From NCBI RefSeq assembly GCF_000002875.2, contig NC_009412.2, positions 253,001 through 317,000 of the forward strand: a DNA stretch of 64,000 bases, read 5' to 3'. A model generated the notes under the pieces. It did no database searches. It was not told the DNA's origin and was given only the letters and a program-made list of their open reading frames with translations. This DNA comes from Leishmania infantum JPCM5. Taxonomy: Eukaryota > Euglenozoa > Kinetoplastea > Trypanosomatida > Trypanosomatidae. Positions 28,977 through 39,435 of the stretch are shown here, one piece after another. A program made the position numbers and the translations under genes. Numbering within the stretch: position 1 is the stretch's first letter; each line of letters opens with the position of its first letter.

Positions 28977-30824
28977 GGCGAAGTAAAGGTGGTGATGGTG
29001 GCTTTGATTCTTCGGCACGCGTGGATATGTGCTAACAGGGTACTTCTGCTTTCACTTTTTTTTTGCTTTGCAGTGTTCATTCATTCGTGCACATGTACGT
29101 GTGTGAGTGTACGTGTGTATGTGCTCACACGTGACCATGCGTTGTGTGCATAAGGAGGAAGTGTGGAAGGTGGACAGACAAGGCGCGCAATGAGCGGGGA
29201 TCAGTGTGGAGGATTACGGGGAGGGATCAGGGAAGGGGAAGAGAGCATCGTGCAAAGTGCAATACATGAGTTTGAAAGAACGAGGTGGCTTCTCTGTTGG
29301 AAGGTGCCCCATGTGTACGAGCCTCCGCCATGCGCACACCCCAACGGACTCAGGGCACGCGGCGCGGTCATCCGGTCTCGGCAAGACAGATGCTCTCTTC
29401 AACCTTAAGGCTCTTCTCTGCTCAGTGTAGGATCATATATATCAAAAGCGTATCCGTTACATCGCCTTGGTACTCTGAAGAAGTGCGCAGTGTCTTCTTC
29501 CATAAAGTGGGGCAGAAACTATCCGCACCTGCAGATACTAATGCACGTGCGAACGCATGCATACGCTAAGCGCATTGCCAGAAGACATTTTTTTTGGGTT
29601 CCAACGGATCCGTTCTGCCTTTCAGCATGACGCCAACGCCACTCTACCCGGCCTGCCACAGGCCTATACGCCTAGTGCAAAGGAGCACGAGAGCCGCGTT
29701 TTCACCGCGATGCGCCGACTCAGCCATCGGAGCACAACCCCTGCCTCAAACCCTACCCACACCCGCGGAGTAGGTCGCCTCACAGACGTTCCCATTGTGC
29801 CGGTCACCACCTGGTGCATCCCTCAAGGCGGCCCAGGCTCCCCACCAGTAGGCAGCGCAGGCCGGGGGCCGGATGCGTTCGAGTCACGCTGACACCTTGC
29901 CTATCGCATGGATGGCACAGGCGTGTCCACGGTCGCAGGTCGCAGGTCGCTCCGACGCAACGCCAGCCAGGACCTGGCCACCCACATGAGCAGCCATGCA
30001 TAGCCCTGACTTCGCTACGTCATAGGCACCCGACCCTGCGACGACCAGAAGCGGGGTTCGGCATTGGCAGGGATAAGAGGGGGAAGAGGGGGCGTCTGGC
30101 ACCCCACACCCACGCACACACACACACCGAGCGGGCACTGGGCCCTGCGATGCCACGCGCTGAGGTGCCCCCCTCCCCCGCGCCATCCAGGACAGGGGGA
30201 GTAGAGATGGACAAAAGAAGCAAAGCGCGCAAACCCAATGCAGCACTGACGACACAAGCGGCGACGGCGGCTTCGGAGGCGCCTCAGATGGATAGTGACG
30301 CCGCTTCCTCAGCGAAAAAAAAACCCTCTATGGGGCCAGTACCACACCGTGCGCCCGCGCACACCACCCCGCCTCTTGGCTGTTTCTTTGAACCTACAAC
30401 GTTTTCCTTGTGCTTCCTTCGTCGACTTCTCATCTGCACACAAAGAGAATGTCGAAAGACATGAGGGGAGAGAGTGGAAGCAGGGCTCATAGGAGGCAGG
30501 AAGGAGATCACGGCGAGAGTTGGTTGTGCCAACGAGGAACACCTCTACACTTTCTCATCAATTACAAGCGAAAGTCACTCCTTACCGTTGCACTCCGCCT
30601 CTTTTGTTGTGCAAGTCGTCTCCTCCCCTGGTTCTGCATCTTTCCTCTTATCTCTCTCCGTTTCCCTCTGTAGGTAGTGTGGCGCATGAGCCAGGGCGCT
30701 TTCGGCATAGCCTCCTGCGCCGAGGCCAGCGATCCGAAAACAATACAGAAAAGCGCCTTTGACGCTCTCGCGCCATCCAGCGCGCGTGTTAAGGTGTCGG
30801 CAGGTCACGGAAAACGCATCTCCT
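28977..30824. other. Intergenic spacer, 1.8 kb, containing a SIDER2-like repeat
   Basis: No supported protein gene. The notable content is the interspersed repeat at 29717-30110. A 651-base plus-strand open frame (29814-30464) runs through the repeat and has a Pro/Arg/His-rich translation typical of a chance frame. The region lies in the minus-strand block, between the coiled-coil protein gene and the Tyr/Arg-rich protein gene. Confidence 0.55.
29717..30110 (-). mobile_element. SIDER2-like retroposon, copy A
   Basis: A 394-base element whose reverse complement recurs at 58422-58815. By eye the two differ at one position (A at 29726 against G in copy B read on the same strand). In the transcribed (minus) direction it runs from ggtgtggggtgccagacgcc to the ggctgagtc end, contains a locally duplicated gcgacct motif and has no coding capacity. 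From memory, sequence and size match SIDER2, the truncated degenerate retroposon spread through Leishmania 3' UTRs, where it promotes mRNA decay. It lies in the sense orientation of its transcription block. The SIDER2 name rests on recall; the repeat itself is visible directly. Confidence 0.8.
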
Positions 30825-31493
30825 TCACAGTGTCAGCCCCAAGCTCGCGCCTAGCCTAGACTGCGCTTCGCGGATTTCGTGAAGCATCTGCAACATTTCA
30901 TCGAGAGCCTCCAGCTGGCGCTGGGTCTCACGCCGAAGCTCCTGCTCATGCAGCAGCTCCTTCTCAAGCACTCGATTGCTCTCTTTCTTCGCCAGGAACG
31001 CGTCTTCCTCACGGTGCACCGAGTAGGAGATCATTTTCATGATTCGGCCCGCCGGGTACGTGATGGCGCTGACACCACTGTCCCCGTTTGCGGCTCCTGC
31101 GACTCCGTGTGCATTGGCGGGCACGAGCGAGGCCGGCACTTTACCGTAGTAATTTTGTGTGTAGAAGGGCGGACTGGTGGACCGCAGCGGAGGCGACGAG
31201 TCGATGTGGCTGCCCACCTCGCTGTGTCGGTCGTGCGGCACACCAGTTCCTAGAGGATAAGGGGGAGCAGGCACGAGGCCAGGTGCTGGCCCGTGCTCGC
31301 CTGTCGTGTCGACGCCGCCGCCTGCAGAGTAGCGTGGGGGCGCCGTCTTACCCTCGTGCCGCGGCACGTTGGTTGCGCTAGGGTTAAGCGAGATCGCTGG
31401 CGGCGGGCGAAACACGCCGGTAGATGTTTGCTGACCCCACGGCGCGGTGGGGCCCAGATTGGGTGAAACATACATTGACGAAGTTCGAGACAT
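30825..31493 (-). CDS. Proline-rich protein with C-terminal coiled coil
   Basis: A 222-aa protein that I do not recognise. Residues 1-120 are disordered and rich in Pro, Gly, Ser and Thr (for example TGVFRPPPAISLNP and LVPAPPYPLGTG). Residues about 160-212 form a strong coiled coil: EEDAFLAKKESNRVLEKELL, then RRETQRQLEALDEMLQMLHE. This layout suits a cytoskeletal or flagellar structural adaptor, but there is no specific homology to point to. The ATG at 31493 (MSRTSSMYVSPN) is preferred; the upstream in-frame extension is a hydrophobic Phe/Cys/Val string from leader sequence. Its probable 3' UTR carries SIDER2-like copy A. Confidence 0.75.
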   Translation of the reverse strand: MSRTSSMYVSPNLGPTAPWGQQTSTGVFRPPPAISLNPSATNVPRHEGKTAPPRYSAGGGVDTTGEHGPAPGLVPAPPYPLGTGVPHDRHSEVGSHIDSSPPLRSTSPPFYTQNYYGKVPASLVPANAHGVAGAANGDSGVSAITYPAGRIMKMISYSVHREEDAFLAKKESNRVLEKELLHEQELRRETQRQLEALDEMLQMLHEIREAQSRLGASLGLTL

Positions 31494-33080
31494 GGTCGAT
31501 TCGATGATATAAAACACAGAAACAGAAGAAAAGAGGGGAAAGGGGTGACGAAGAGCGGAGGTACAAAAAAAAACGCACACTACGGCAATCAGAGAAAAAC
31601 AACGAAACAAGCGGGCAAAGCAGTCACACCAAGTGCGAGAAGCTGCGGACGAGAAGCACAGCTAAATGTGGGAAACGAGTGAAAGTCCCTCAGTGTGTGG
31701 GGGGGGGGACAACTCAAAAAGAAAAAGGGAAAAGGGATGTAGAAAACTAGTCTTGGTAGCGGCCGAAAAAAAAAGAGCGAAGAAAAAAGGAAAAAGGGAA
31801 AAAAGCCACGCGATACTGGCGCTCCGCAAGGAGAACCTATGAGCAGCGGAGTCGAACAGCAACGCTGCTGAGAGGACACTCGTGTGGGCAGTAGTGCTCA
31901 GATAAACGAGTATCGGGAGCAGGAGGGGAATTCAGGGAGTGCAGGGTGCTCAAATGGGGATGTTTTGAGAGAATTGAACAGGGGAACAGAGGTGGCAGCG
32001 AGAAAGAGCAAGAAGAAACATGCGAGAAGGCGAACGGCAACACAAGAGCGGGAGAACAAAAACGAAAAAAAAAGGGTGCCTAATGTGCTAAACTCCTAAG
32101 AGAGAAATGATAAAACTGAATGAGGAGAATGTTGAGACACAGACGCATACACTCCCAGAGGCGAAATCCAGGATCGATCTATAGTTGAGGTAAAAGGTGA
32201 ACGTACGCGCCTTCGTATAGCCAGACAGAGAGTATGCAGCAAATACTAAAAGGGGGAGGACGTAGATTGGGGCAACGTAGATATAGAGGGCAGCTGGGAA
32301 TCTCAGTTGTACTAGAAACAGACGATAAAAGCAGGGTCGTCAGCACCGTAAAGGGTGTAAAAAAAAAGAAGAGCTGACTGTGCAACCGCCAGCACAAGCT
32401 GCGTACTTCAAGTGGGCCGGGCAGCAGCAGGAGGATGAAAACGCAGAATAGTTGCGCGCAAGAAACATGGAAAAGCGAAGCCGTGCATTTTTGACGGTTG
32501 GGATTCAGGACAGGAAGGTGTCGCAGTTAAGGAGAAAGAGAGTACGGTTCAAGAAGAAAGAGTCGATGGGAACAGGAGCGAGTGCAATGAGGGAATGATG
32601 TGAGAAGTGCATATCTTCTCGCTGCCTTTGCATTCTCTTATTACTCCGCGTATGGACTTTATGCAGCCTCATCACCGCAGCTGTACATGGATGAGGAGAA
32701 GCGCAGTTCTGCAACAGACATCAAGAAAAGGCTATGGGTGTTGTGACCACAAATGTCTCCCTGAAACGGCTTGGTGTCTCGAAAGGAGCGGGGTTTTAAC
32801 AGTGTAAGACTGTGGCGACCACCTCAACAACCTTGCAAGAGGGAGAGGTCAAGCAGCTGCGCTCGCCGACAGCTGTGCACCCCCGCACTCAAGCACCTGT
32901 TAGCGAGCACTTGCCTTGCTTCATACGTTTCATCGGCCACGACTCTCTCCCTGTTTTCTTTTTTTTTCTTTTATTCCTGCGTGTGCGAAATGTACAGCGC
33001 ATGTGCAACACAAACATGAAACAGAGCAGCGTCACCTCTCTCATGCAGTCTTTCCTCTCATCTGCAAATAATCGACAAAC
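31494..33080. other. Intergenic spacer, 1.6 kb
   Basis: No supported gene. Strong A/G-rich plus-strand tracts at 31715-31805 and 32005-32070 would be pyrimidine tracts in the transcript, suitable for processing of the coiled-coil gene. A T-rich run at 32950-32972 lies near the 3' end of the SNF2 gene. Confidence 0.5.
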
Positions 33081-35447
33081 CTACACAACGGTGGTCTCAC
33101 TTTCATCGCTGTGACCGTGGAGACTATTGAATTCGCGGTTGTGAGTGGCGTCATTCTCAGTGGCTGAAGACGTTTGCTGTGCGCCTTTGTCACCGCCGCG
33201 CGCGTCGTCAGACGCCTTCGTGGCAGAGTCCTCTTGCTCGCCGTCTCCGACATACTTCAGGCGTGACATGAGTTCTTGAAGGCGCGAGGCAGCTACTTTG
33301 GCACCTGAGTCGCCCGCCGTGGCGGCGCGCAGGACTGCGTCGCCAAACTCTTTCTTCCGCTGGCAAATTTCGTAGCAGTATTGCTCAATAGTGTCCGCAA
33401 TAATGAATCTCGTTACGTACACCGGCTTCTTCTGCCCGATGCGATAGCAACGGTGCACAGCCTGCTCTTCGATGGCGGGGTTCCACCAAGGATCTACCAC
33501 CACCACGTGATTCGCCGCGGTGAGATTCAGGCCAACACCAGTTGCTGTCTTGCTTGCCAGCACGATCTTTATGTGTTCGCTAGTCTGAAACTGACGAATG
33601 ACAGCATTTCGGTTGGACAGCGACATTGTCCCGTCGATGCGCAGAAACGCAATGTTGTAACGATCCAACGCGACGCTGATGACGTCCATGAAGGAGGTGA
33701 ACTGGGAAAAAATGATCATTTTATCAGCGGGATGATTCTTCTGCATATCGTGAATAGAGCGCAGCACCATCCGGAGCTTCGTGCTCAGCTCGAACTCATT
33801 ATTCTTGTATTGAGCAATTCGCTGGCTTGAGTTTGGTGTGGTCCTTTTGAACACAGAGCTGAAGGTAATAGTGTGCGCGCACGTCGGGCACTCGATTCGC
33901 GTGGCTATGTCGTCGCCGTCGACCGCGTCACGGAACCGCAGCAGCAAGCACTCGTGGCAAAACGCGTGGCCACACTTGGTGGCCACTGGCGAGCTTGCTT
34001 CACTCTTGCAAATGCCGCAAACAGAGATCTGAACGGCACGGCCCTGGCTGATCCAGCTGTGGCAGCAAGCCTGCCGAAGCCTCGTCATCATGGCAAAGAT
34101 ATGAAAGACGCCCTCTTTGTTTTCTGATGTCGCCAAGGCGCTTCTTGAGCGTGCCAAGATGCTGTTGTACATGTGTGACTCCCTCACGCTGAACGGCTGC
34201 TTAATGACGACCTCCGTCTTTGGTGGAAGCTTTACGAGGACCTCCTTCACACCATTTCGCATCATCACTGGGCCACGTCGCAGAAATGCCGGCTGTAGAG
34301 ACTTTGCAATACTCCGCTGCAGCAACGGATCGGCGAGAAGCTCCTCGGCGTTGCCTCCTGGCAACACAGGCAAACGCGGAAGACCGATAAAATGGAGAAG
34401 GTTCTGCAAGTCATCGATGGAGTTGTGCAGCGGTGTCGCCGTCACAGCCCATCGGTGAAGCCCTTGCAGCTCCTGAACGGCGCGCCAGCGTTGCGTCCGT
34501 GCGTGGCGAATCATGTGGGCCTCGTCGAGAATGATTCGTTTCCACTGAATGTGAAAAAGCGGGCCAGCCTCTTTTCGACTGAAGGCAAACGTTCGCGGAT
34601 CGTCACCGGGAATAAAAGCCGAAGCCGCAGAGTTCGTAAGTGTATCGTAGGTGGTGATGACAAAGTCGAACGTTTCAAGCTCCGTGCTGCTGATCAGCTT
34701 GCTCTCACCGTGATAGAGGTACATGGTGATTTTTCGGGAAGCCTTCACTTTAGATTCGATCTCAGACTTCCATTGGAGCATGAGGGCCGCCGGAACAACA
34801 ACAAGGGTGCGCAATTCCTTTGAGTTGATGAGATGAAACTCCTTCCTTTCGACATCATCGAGGAAATCTAACGCGCGCTTCTGATAGGAAGGATGAAACT
34901 TGCCCGCAAACGTCAGCCACTTGTCAATCTCTGCACGAACTCCCATGTAGTTCCCCTGTTTCGTTTTCAGCAGATCTGCGGTGGTGGCGATGAGTGAGGA
35001 AAGGTCGTCCGCCGGCCGGTTGATTCGCGAGCAGTTAGCGACGACACTGATTCTCTGCAGCTGCCGAAGCACCGTCATCAAGCGACTCCCCTCAGCTAGC
35101 ATTATCCGCTGCCGTATTTGCTTCGAGTACAATCCTTTGTTCACTTTGTCAGACACCAGACACAAGCCAATCATCTGCACTGTTTTTCCCATACCGAGAT
35201 GATCCGCCATGATGCCACCGATGTGGTTCATTTCGCGCTGCATCATCCATCCCACACCTTCCTTCTGAAAAGGCAGTAGCTGCGTGCTCATATCAGGGAC
35301 GTCTATACTCTGCAGCTCATCCTCGTAGGAGAACGAGGAGTAGAACCCGCGAACTGGGGCTGCATCGGAGGAAGACAAGGAGCCTTGGCTAAGCACAGCT
35401 AAATTGCAGCGTGAGAAGTTGAATCGGAAAAGTTTACAGAGCCTCAT
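33081..35447 (-). CDS. RAD5/RAD16-type SNF2 ATPase with RING finger
   Basis: A 788-aa protein. The first ATPase lobe starts at about residue 56 with LLPFQKEGVGWMMQRE; motif I is ADHLGMGKTVQ (81-91) and motif II DEAH (308-311), with TATPLHNS at 337-344. A C3HC4 RING finger sits between the lobes: C477, C480, C492, H494, C497, C500, C520, C523. Lobe 2 follows with KMIIFSQF, LNLTAANHVVVVDPWWNP and motif VI QAVHRCYRIGQKKPV. This order defines the RAD5/RAD16/HLTF group, DNA translocases with E3 ubiquitin-ligase activity in post-replication or nucleotide-excision repair. Length matches yeast RAD16, and no HIRAN domain is present. Motif I has His where most family members have Glu or Asp (D-H-L-G rather than D-E-M-G). 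The N-terminus before the ATPase is short, so the true start could lie elsewhere. Confidence 0.92.
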   Translation of the reverse strand: MRLCKLFRFNFSRCNLAVLSQGSLSSSDAAPVRGFYSSFSYEDELQSIDVPDMSTQLLPFQKEGVGWMMQREMNHIGGIMADHLGMGKTVQMIGLCLVSDKVNKGLYSKQIRQRIMLAEGSRLMTVLRQLQRISVVANCSRINRPADDLSSLIATTADLLKTKQGNYMGVRAEIDKWLTFAGKFHPSYQKRALDFLDDVERKEFHLINSKELRTLVVVPAALMLQWKSEIESKVKASRKITMYLYHGESKLISSTELETFDFVITTYDTLTNSAASAFIPGDDPRTFAFSRKEAGPLFHIQWKRIILDEAHMIRHARTQRWRAVQELQGLHRWAVTATPLHNSIDDLQNLLHFIGLPRLPVLPGGNAEELLADPLLQRSIAKSLQPAFLRRGPVMMRNGVKEVLVKLPPKTEVVIKQPFSVRESHMYNSILARSRSALATSENKEGVFHIFAMMTRLRQACCHSWISQGRAVQISVCGICKSEASSPVATKCGHAFCHECLLLRFRDAVDGDDIATRIECPTCAHTITFSSVFKRTTPNSSQRIAQYKNNEFELSTKLRMVLRSIHDMQKNHPADKMIIFSQFTSFMDVISVALDRYNIAFLRIDGTMSLSNRNAVIRQFQTSEHIKIVLASKTATGVGLNLTAANHVVVVDPWWNPAIEEQAVHRCYRIGQKKPVYVTRFIIADTIEQYCYEICQRKKEFGDAVLRAATAGDSGAKVAASRLQELMSRLKYVGDGEQEDSATKASDDARGGDKGAQQTSSATENDATHNREFNSLHGHSDESETTVV

Positions 35448-35996
35448 TGGAGTGCCAGAAAGATGATTCTCGGGTTCTAAAATGCAAGCGTTCTGTGAAG
35501 AGGCAGGCTCTAATCAAACAAGAAAAGTCCTTGGGTGGCTGATCCTGTAAATAAGCGCCTGCTCGGTGAAAAAAGCTTTCTTTTCCTATTCGCAAAGAGG
35601 GAAAATACTGCACTTGATAGCCGCTGCCCTTCGTGCTTGAGTAGACCAAAGGAGATAGACGGCCAAGCAAAAAAAAAGTGGTGGAATATGCAAAATAAAG
35701 GCAAAAGTGAGGGTGAGTGTTTGCTCTGGTTGTTAGGTTGCTTGCTGAAGCCGCTTTGCGAACATGATACATCACCGCCGAAGCAGCTTGGATGTGGCAC
35801 ATTATGTGGTTCCGCTTGCCGCGTGAAAACATCTTCAGGAGACGCCTTTCTCGGCGGAGTATGCTTCGCATTTTTATGCTCTATTTGCTCGTGTCATGCG
35901 TACTCAGCAGCAAGGGGTCGAGGAAAAAAAATGAAAAGATGAACAAGCATAAACGAGGTTCTTAACGTAACCTAAACGCACAGCAGAAAAATCACG
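35448..35996. other. Intergenic spacer, 0.55 kb
   Basis: No supported gene. It separates the SNF2 gene from the most SSR-proximal minus-strand gene. A short overlapping minus-strand frame (35434-35871) has no domain. The A-rich plus-strand runs at 35668-35678 and 35925-35935 may be processing signals. Confidence 0.5.
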
Positions 35997-37436
35997 TTAG
36001 CTTTTTTGGCCTTGCTTTCCTCCGTAAAGCTTTTCTTGGACTTGCCTCTTGGAAGCTGCCTCTTCCGCAGAAAGAATGTATTGTGTGCATCTCTCATCTC
36101 CGCTTTCATCGAGATAAATGGTTGTCATCTCTACGAAGTTCTCGTCGTCTTCATCCTCGGGATGCACTCTCACATCCGTGGAGACGCTACATCCACCCAT
36201 ATCGTCCAACTCAGGGCCCATCGCTGCCACCATTGAAAACGGGTAAATTTCAGTCATGCGTATTGTACTATAGTTCATCTCAGAAAAACGCGGCAGGATG
36301 GACGCAGAGGAGGCCCATGACTCTTTTCGTGCACGGCGATGCGAGATCCCGCTGAAAACCTCGTCACTGCTAAGAACAGAAGCCCGTTGCACGTACCTCG
36401 ACAGTTGCCGCACTTCGACACTCTTCAGATCAAATTGATGGGTCAGGCTTTTCCCATCTGCCACGTGTGCTACGGTGTCGAGGAGCCTGCACATGGATCC
36501 CGCCTTGTTTGCAGAGTAGCGATAGTAGGTAAAGGCATTTAGGCATCCTACAAACACAGCAAACGAAATGTGTGCCGAGACATTCATTTTCACTTTCGAG
36601 TCGATCGCCCTATGGAAGAGCGTTTCCAGCTGACGGAAAAATGAATGAAAGACAAGACAACTGCATAGCTCTGGTTCTCCGGCCGCGTGAATGTTGAACC
36701 CTGGCGCTCCTCTCCCATACATTACACTGCTTGTTTTCGATTCGATATCCTTTCGAAAGCTTATAGAGCGCCCAACAGCCTGAGTGAAGTGTTCTTGGCA
36801 CGTTTCCATCGAAAGGAGAGGACTTGTAAGTGATGCACACAGCATTGAGCAAGCGCTGCACCACAAGGAAAAGAGTGCTCCTTTCGAGTCAGCTTGCCTT
36901 TTTATGGCATGAATGCCTGTATCGGAGGCGCTACGTTTTCTCAGAAGCTGCTTCACGCTGCTCTCTTCCAAGGCCTCTTCGACTTTTGCGCACGCATCTA
37001 GCCAAAGGCGACTAGTTCTCGCCGGAAAGCCGAGAGCCGTGCTTGCCCACAAATCAAATGTTGTCGATGAGATAAAAACACCGGCCTTTTCAAAAAGAAT
37101 ACGATGCAGCAAGGCTGCCAGCATCGCCGGAATGAGTAAAGGTTTTTCCAGAATGCGAAATGGCTTCCGTTGCTGGATATGCCTTTCTTCTATCAAGTGC
37201 GTCTCCTCGCAAATGTGCCCGACTATCTTATCAATATCGCCGCTTGGCAGCAGACAGTCAAGCGATACAAGTGGCAGCAGTCCGTTTGTGTCATCCTGCC
37301 TCGCCTCCTCTAGCTGCTTGCTAGGCTTGATAAAATACTCGTTGACCAAAAACGCTGCGAAGTCAGCCTGCTTATGGTAGGCCAGAATTGCAGGCTCCTC
37401 GATGTTCAAGTGGGGGCTCTCTGGTGATAACGCCAT
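35997..37436 (-). CDS. Unrecognised protein at the start of the minus-strand block
   Basis: A 479-aa protein that I cannot place. The N-terminal 180 residues look helical and folded (ILAYHKQADFAAFLVNEYFI, then LLIPAMLAALLHRILFEKAG). A middle helical region contains SAHISFAVFVGCLNAFTYY, which may be buried core or membrane-associated. The C-terminus is acidic (VHPEDEDDENFVEMTTIYLD) and ends in a basic GGKQGQKS tail. There is no signal peptide. It is the first gene of the leftward transcription unit, next to the strand-switch region. I chose the ATG at 37436; a 45-base upstream extension begins with a non-ATG codon. The long clean frame makes a real gene very likely. Confidence 0.78.
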   Translation of the reverse strand: MALSPESPHLNIEEPAILAYHKQADFAAFLVNEYFIKPSKQLEEARQDDTNGLLPLVSLDCLLPSGDIDKIVGHICEETHLIEERHIQQRKPFRILEKPLLIPAMLAALLHRILFEKAGVFISSTTFDLWASTALGFPARTSRLWLDACAKVEEALEESSVKQLLRKRSASDTGIHAIKRQADSKGALFSLWCSACSMLCASLTSPLLSMETCQEHFTQAVGRSISFRKDIESKTSSVMYGRGAPGFNIHAAGEPELCSCLVFHSFFRQLETLFHRAIDSKVKMNVSAHISFAVFVGCLNAFTYYRYSANKAGSMCRLLDTVAHVADGKSLTHQFDLKSVEVRQLSRYVQRASVLSSDEVFSGISHRRARKESWASSASILPRFSEMNYSTIRMTEIYPFSMVAAMGPELDDMGGCSVSTDVRVHPEDEDDENFVEMTTIYLDESGDERCTQYILSAEEAASKRQVQEKLYGGKQGQKS

Positions 37437-38502
37437 CCTTTGACTAGCCACCTGAAAAAGGTGCGTTGCGATAGAACACAAACAAAACCTAATAGAGCAC
37501 CGATGATAGGGTTAGAAAAGAGAAGGAAGAGATGATAGTTTAGAGAGTAAACAGCAATAAATGACGCCTGCAAGAGCAGGAGTAGTTGTGCGTGGGTGGG
37601 GGGAATGTGAAAAGTGGCGGCGCTTCTTTTTGGTGCGTGGCGAAAACGAGGGCTGGTGCTGCTGACGCAACACCAATGCACATTCCTGCGCTGATTTACA
37701 CAAGGTTTCTTCATTTCTTGACAGCAATTCTGCTCACCGCTTTATTTGATGGCTGGGGGCGTACCAAAAGCATGCGGCTTCATGAGATGCAGCGGAAAGT
37801 TGTAGCTTTGATGCTTGACGCGTATCCTGTCTCACCCAAAGTTAAGTTTGACTGTGACTGACATCGCTCCGCCCGCTACGAGGATAAGTCGATGACCAGG
37901 GGGGGGTGAAGTCCGCCGCGGCCCCCACGGAGGGTGGCGGGGCTCGACCTTGGTGCTCAGAGCTTCATCGGAAGGTCCTGTCCACAATGAGTTTCCAGCG
38001 CGGATTGATTCGCCCCATGTGTGCATTCTGCAACTTTGCACCTTTTGTTCTGGATCAAAAAACCTGTACGGCGGAGGTGGTAAAGAGTGAAGCAATATGC
38101 ACAGTGCGAAAAGGGCCAGGGACCCTGCGTCACAGAAGCACACAAAAAGGTGCTCCAGACCAGTTCACCGTTTTGCCCGACCCTCCCGATATGGCCTCGC
38201 AGCCGCAGCGGTGCACTCTTGACGCCTCTCTCCAAGGCGAAGGATGACCTTTATGCATCAAAGCTGCTTCCTCAACAAGAATGCGCCACCTGTCAGTTCT
38301 CCTCCTCGCTCTTCTTTCTGCTGTTTTTGATTAACTAGCAGCCTGTCCTTGGTGCACTTCCGTGGGCATTGTGGGGTTTTCTCCCCCGAGAAACTTTCTC
38401 AGAAGTTTGTCACAAGACCCTTTGCGTATATCAGAATACATATATACAAGGGTATATATATATATATATAGACGAGTGAGCCTTGCAAGTAGAACTGTAG
38501 TC
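37437..38502. promoter_or_regulatory. Divergent strand-switch region (putative transcription start zone)
   Basis: About 1.07 kb lying between the last gene of the leftward block and the first gene of the rightward block, with no supported gene inside. In Leishmania, RNA polymerase II initiates bidirectionally from such divergent switch regions, which are marked by acetylated histones rather than by defined promoter motifs. Visible features are a G run at 37899-37906, a (TA)9 run at 38453-38470, and no long purine/pyrimidine bias on either strand compared with the flanking spacers. Short open frames (for example 37906-38247) lack recognisable domains. Confidence 0.8.
38453..38470. repeat. (TA)9 microsatellite at the right edge of the switch region
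   Basis: Pure TA run of 18 bases, 33 bases before the first ATG of the rightward block, with another TA-rich patch at 38439-38446. A/T-rich unwinding-prone DNA at the edge of a start zone is plausible but not proof of function. Confidence 0.9.
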
Positions 38503-39075
38503 ATGAGCTTCAAGGAGAGCAGTTGTTCCACCTCGCAGGAGAAAACTGACATGTTTGTCACCTCATTAGATGTTTTTAGCAGGCGAGCATACTTTGACCC
38601 ATATACAACTCACACTGACGTTGATGTGCTTCACGCTATTCCGAATTTGGCAAAGGCACAGATCGGCAAATCGCCTGTGTGTGTTGGGTTTCATAACGCG
38701 CGTAAATTAGATGGTGGCGCCGAGCAAAGCGTTACTGCCGATGAATCCGCTGTCTCGAAAGTAAAGCGTTTTTCTACACCCAGCGCTTTCACTGCTGCAA
38801 ATTCGGTAGTTGATTTTCTAAAGGAAAATCTGGGAGGAGTCGTGCTTCCAGAAGATGGAGTAGGCAGGGACGTGTTGTTTGAGAGACGTCGGTCTTTCTT
38901 CGACTCCCTCTTTACCATAGAGGAAGATGTGCGAACTGCTCTTCCGTGTCGATTCTCTACCAACAAGGTTGATAGCATATTTCGCAGCGCCGCCGACGAG
39001 ACCCTGAGCTCGACAGAGTCATATAGAAAGCGGCTAGCCGCGCTTGAACACCTTCGGACTACCCTGGACTGCTGA
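38503..39075 (+). CDS. Small unrecognised protein, first gene of the plus-strand block
   Basis: A 190-aa protein with no recognised domain. It is Ser/Thr-rich and polar at the start (MSFKESSCSTSQEKTDMFVT), and helical and charged at the end (FERRRSFFDSLFTIEEDV, then RKRLAALEHLRTTLDC). There is no membrane segment or clear targeting signal. Start choice is uncertain: the ATG at 38503 lies only 33 bases beyond a TA repeat, leaving little room for a spliced 5' leader, so the next in-frame ATG at 38551 is a real alternative. Codon use is less GC-biased than in the outer genes, as for other genes near the switch region. Confidence 0.7.
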   Translation: MSFKESSCSTSQEKTDMFVTSLDVFSRRAYFDPYTTHTDVDVLHAIPNLAKAQIGKSPVCVGFHNARKLDGGAEQSVTADESAVSKVKRFSTPSAFTAANSVVDFLKENLGGVVLPEDGVGRDVLFERRRSFFDSLFTIEEDVRTALPCRFSTNKVDSIFRSAADETLSSTESYRKRLAALEHLRTTLDC

Positions 39076-39435
39076 GGATGGATCCTTTACCTCTACCAAC
39101 TGTAAAGAAGAGAAGCGAAGGGGGCAGAACGCTTTTTTTCTTGAGGTAGGCTGCACGGTGCCTTCGCCGTATTTTGCATGGCGCATCATACGACAGTTCT
39201 TTTCAAGGGGGGTTATACTCTAAAATATGTGTGTTTTGGTGGGAGTATGCCGCTTTTTCCTCACGTCCGAGCGAAAAAAGGGGGAGGTTCACGCTGCAAG
39301 AATCTGATAGGCATGCATTTATGATACGCATTGGTGTATGTGATTTATGTTTTTCCTCCCGTTACTTTTCCTACTCTTCGCCCCGCATGCCTATTCCTTT
39401 GTTATCTTACGTTCGCTAGAGGCTGCAAGCAAAGA
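39076..39435. other. Intergenic spacer before RET2
   Basis: A short spacer with T-rich runs (39131-39141, 39347-39375: tttttcctcccgttacttttcc) suitable as a polypyrimidine tract for trans-splicing of the TUTase mRNA. No gene. Confidence 0.5.

Noticed and set aside
29860..29900. TTCGAGTC-type sequence inside the repeat, reminiscent of a tRNA T-arm
   Set aside because: No matching acceptor, D or anticodon arms around it; it is part of the interspersed repeat and recurs in copy B.
29814..30464. Plus-strand open frame across SIDER2-like copy A
   Set aside because: The same peptide string appears on the opposite strand in copy B only because the repeat is duplicated. It is antisense to local transcription, and Pro/Arg/His-rich.
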